From Phycisphaerales bacterium (GTDB lineage: Bacteria; Planctomycetota; Phycisphaerae; Phycisphaerales; UBA1924), in contig CP064987.1 in assembly GCA_016699835.1 (NCBI GenBank), positions 3,162,001 to 3,226,000 on the forward strand: DNA of 64,000 bases. The letters run 5' to 3'. A program made the translations under genes and the position numbers. Position 1 is the stretch's first letter. Every line of letters starts with the position of its first letter. Of this stretch, positions 61,879 to 64,000 are shown one piece after another. The notes beneath the pieces were generated by a model. The model made no database searches. It was given only the letters and a program-made list of their open reading frames with translations, and was not told the origin of the DNA.

Positions 61879-63870
61879 TCATGGCGAGTTTGGCATGGGG
61901 TAGAGGGGCCAGTCGTCGACGGCGTCTTTGTGATCGATGAAACTCCTGATCGCGGCGTCATCGAAGGGTGTGGCGGCGTGATCGTCGATCTTGTTCGGGC
62001 CGATGGAGTAGAGCACGTATGGATGCTTGGTGTTGGTGGAGCGGTGATAGCCGAAGGTGACGCCGGTGTTGGGATCGATGGGTGCCTCGGTGAGGAACGC
62101 GGGGACGAGTTCGGCGAGGGTTTCTGGGTAGGAACCGTGGGCGAGGCGGTGGCGTTCGAGGGCGATCTGGACGAGGAGGGTGTCGCGGGCGAGGTGGGCC
62201 TTGTCGGCCGTGGCGAGGTTCGATGGCTTGGCGAACATGGCGCTGGGGTTGGTGAGGACGAATCGGCTCGCGTGATCGATGGCGGCATCGAGCGGCGTGA
62301 GGTCCCGTTCAAAGGCTCGGGTTTCGGAGGCTCGTGTGAGTTCGGTGATGAGCGTTTGCATCGCCTCCATGTTGCTCCAATAGGTGCCGAGGCGAGTTGG
62401 TTTTGTCATGGCGGAGAGCGACCAGCCGAGATCCTCGGCTCCTTTGCCATAGATGCCGAAGCGTGCCTTTGCCGGCGTGGAGAAGAACTCGGCGATGTAG
62501 TCTTGCATCCATGGATCGAGAAGGGCCGGTGTGGGTTCAACAGCGGAGGGGATCAAGAGTCCTTGGCGGTTGTGGGCGGCGAGAATCGCATCGAGCGTTG
62601 TCTCGTCGGGCGCGAGTGTGGGGAGGCTTTCGATCAGGATTTCCAGTGCGGGGGAATCGAGTGCGGCTTGGAGGATGACGGAGTAGGAGCCGAAGAGTCG
62701 CTTGAGGAGAAGGTGGTGCTCGTAGGCTTGAAGGAAGGTGGGGAGATCGCGATCCGTGGCCGCGAGACGGAGGCGTGCGGGGACGATTCGGACCAGATAC
62801 CAGGCGGTTGTGCGAGTTGTGGATGAGTAGTTGACGGTCTTCTCGGGATTCGCTTCCAGTATTCCGGTTGACTTGGGGCGCAAGGCGGCTTCGTCAAGCA
62901 ACGTCCAGATCTCGGCGTGGTCGTAGGCCTTGAGGAGGCGGAGGGCCTGGTCTCGCATGAGAACCTGATCGGCGACCGGCCAACTCCCTTTGTCCCAAAG
63001 AGATTGATGAATGCCGACGTAGGCGAACTCTGGAGTTGCCGGCCGGCCGTCGCTGAGCCTCGCGACCTCAGTTGAGGGTGACGCGTTGATATCTTCGATT
63101 CGCGCGAGGGCGATGAGAATCGAATCCCACGCGTCGGGTTGGGTAGTGTCGGCCTGGATCGGGTCTGCGGCTCTGATCGCCTTGAGGAGATCGGCATTGG
63201 TGACTCGATTGGCGCGAGCGACCGAGGCCTGATATCGGAGGAAGATCTCGTAGAGGCCCATGCCGACACCGGGGAGGAGGACGAAGAGGACGAGGAAGGC
63301 GATCGCGGCTCGCTTGGTGAACTTTTTTCGTGCCGGCGTCCAGAACTCACGGGCGGAGACGGTGGAGGCGTCGGGATTGAACTGGACGTGGCCCTGGTCG
63401 TTGGTGACGAGTTCGCCGAGGGAGGGGTCGACCTCGGTGAGCGTGCCGCACTCTGGGCAGGCGACCTCGTGTTTCGCGTTGACGGCGAGGCCGAGGAGGG
63501 AGTAGGTGCAGTTGGAGCATCGGCCTCGGCTTCTGAGGACTTTTCGGACTCGGAGGCGGAGGAGGAGATCGCGGGCGATGATGCCGGCGAAGGGGCCGAG
63601 CACGACTGCGAAGATGAGCGTGGAGTAGACGGCGATGTCTTGACGATCCATCGCGTTGGTGTTGCTGCCGTAGACCTCTGAGAGGATGTACATACACAGT
63701 GTGGCCGACCCGATGAGGGTTGCCACGCTCAGGAGCACGACGAGGACGATGCGAACGGACCGCACGACGGGCGTGCCGACGGCGGCCTTGAAGAAGCGTT
63801 GGCATTGCTCGTCGGTGTAGGGATCGAGTTCGGGGAAGGCTCGCCAGATCTTGTTGCGGAGGAGTCGCAT
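61879..63870 (-). CDS. Membrane protein of unknown function with zinc-ribbon segment
   Basis: The 663-residue protein has two helices near the N-terminus (VRIVLVVLLSVATLIGSATL; YSTLIFAVVLGPFAGIIA). A cytoplasmic zinc-ribbon-like stretch follows (CSNCTYSLLGL ... VACPECGTLTEVD, residues about 122-150), then a third helix (AAIAFLVLFVLLPGVGMGLY) and a long helical domain of about 430 residues. The C-terminus (HRLAHGSYPETLAELVPAFL, PIDPNTGVTFGYHRS, YVLYSIGPNKIDDHA) resembles the end of planctomycete proteins related to pseudopilin-type domains. The function is unknown. It converges on the RidA-like gene with a 12-bp gap. Confidence 0.65.
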   Translation of the reverse strand: MRLLRNKIWRAFPELDPYTDEQCQRFFKAAVGTPVVRSVRIVLVVLLSVATLIGSATLCMYILSEVYGSNTNAMDRQDIAVYSTLIFAVVLGPFAGIIARDLLLRLRVRKVLRSRGRCSNCTYSLLGLAVNAKHEVACPECGTLTEVDPSLGELVTNDQGHVQFNPDASTVSAREFWTPARKKFTKRAAIAFLVLFVLLPGVGMGLYEIFLRYQASVARANRVTNADLLKAIRAADPIQADTTQPDAWDSILIALARIEDINASPSTEVARLSDGRPATPEFAYVGIHQSLWDKGSWPVADQVLMRDQALRLLKAYDHAEIWTLLDEAALRPKSTGILEANPEKTVNYSSTTRTTAWYLVRIVPARLRLAATDRDLPTFLQAYEHHLLLKRLFGSYSVILQAALDSPALEILIESLPTLAPDETTLDAILAAHNRQGLLIPSAVEPTPALLDPWMQDYIAEFFSTPAKARFGIYGKGAEDLGWSLSAMTKPTRLGTYWSNMEAMQTLITELTRASETRAFERDLTPLDAAIDHASRFVLTNPSAMFAKPSNLATADKAHLARDTLLVQIALERHRLAHGSYPETLAELVPAFLTEAPIDPNTGVTFGYHRSTNTKHPYVLYSIGPNKIDDHAATPFDDAAIRSFIDHKDAVDDWPLYPMPNSP

Positions 63871-63925
63871 GGTCCTGATGGTACAGGAACCCGGAGTATG
63901 AGGTTGAGGGGGCTTTCGGCGACGC

Positions 63926-64000
63926 TCACGCGTGGTCCGTGTCGGGGTGATGGATGCTCATGTTGCACTTGGGACAGCGCGTGGTGCCGACGGCGTCGAT
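63926..64000 (-). CDS. C-terminal fragment of a CxxC protein, runs off the window
   Basis: The last 24 residues of a minus-strand frame are visible: IDAVGTTRCPKCNMSIHHPD then TDHA and a stop. The CPKC knuckle and GC-rich codons suggest a real gene whose start lies beyond the right edge. It ends 55 bp upstream of the 61879-63870 gene on the same strand. Confidence 0.4.
   Translation of the reverse strand: MDAVGTTRCPKCNMSIHHPDTDHA

Overview
The window is high-GC bacterial chromosome with genes packed on both strands. It most resembles a planctomycete of the class Phycisphaerae. The evidence for this is a fused secDF, secreted proteins with PEP-CTERM anchors (IPAPxxx plus a terminal Arg cluster), a secreted protein ending in a 'GC-type' dockerin-like repeat, a prepilin-like secreted protein ([13 protein letters not shown]), a futalosine-pathway mqnC, an EF-P whose modified-Lys position is Asn, and rpsL-rpsG without fusA beside it. 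This is inference from gene content; no 16S gene is present. There is no phage, plasmid, transposase, integrase or CRISPR array.

Layout. 1-6.4 kb: the end of a rhomboid-like protein, a TrpF-like protein, an exported protein, aroK, efp, a nitroreductase and mqnC. 6.7-8.6 kb: a secreted collagen-like protein. 8.6-13.5 kb (minus strand): mlaF, mlaD and a membrane Ser/Thr kinase. 13.6-16.4 kb: a Nudix hydrolase, a site-2-protease relative that has lost both zinc histidines, and an intact rhomboid protease. 16.5-23.0 kb: tgt, yajC, secDF, a LysM protein and a frameshifted DUF5076-like gene. 23.2-25.5 kb (minus): pdhA and pdhB. 26.8-27.3 kb: the RNase P RNA gene rnpB with a -10 box and a strong terminator.

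27.4-31.6 kb is the disturbed part of the window. A formylglycine-generating-enzyme-like PEP-CTERM gene is broken by one in-frame TAG. A short secreted-protein fragment follows and ends in a palindrome, then a 21-bp tandem repeat of about ten copies, then an intact PEP-CTERM gene. Next is a YgfZ-family gene carrying 11- and 16-nt G tracts in its coding sequence. 31.7-35.5 kb: an EamA transporter and an FtsK translocase with an acidic tail. 35.7-38.8 kb: a large secreted protein, a bidirectional terminator and rpsG/rpsL.

39.2-46.8 kb: a signal-anchored protein, an AHSA1/SRPBCC protein, a membrane protein with the two halves of an acyl-carrier-like domain at opposite ends, tRNA-Val(GAC), a large PEP-CTERM protein, tRNA-Phe(GAA), an Opp/Dpp-type ATPase, moaA and a MOSC protein. 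46.9-51.1 kb: a three-subunit PaoABC-like molybdenum hydroxylase with a Tat signal, and a Cys-rich small protein. moaA and the MOSC gene stand back to back with it, so cofactor synthesis and handling sit beside the likely user. 51.1-64 kb: ogt, miaA, a secreted PEP-synthase-like protein with a dockerin-like tail, topA, a prepilin-like protein with a textbook terminator, a RidA-like protein and a large membrane protein.

No single cassette stands out as a complete unknown defence or biosynthetic system. The most unusual items are the permuted ACP-like protein, the amber-interrupted PEP-CTERM gene next to the 21-bp tandem repeat and homopolymer tracts, the zinc-ligand-less site-2-protease relative beside a rhomboid with a similar C-terminal tail, and the secreted PEP-synthase-like protein.
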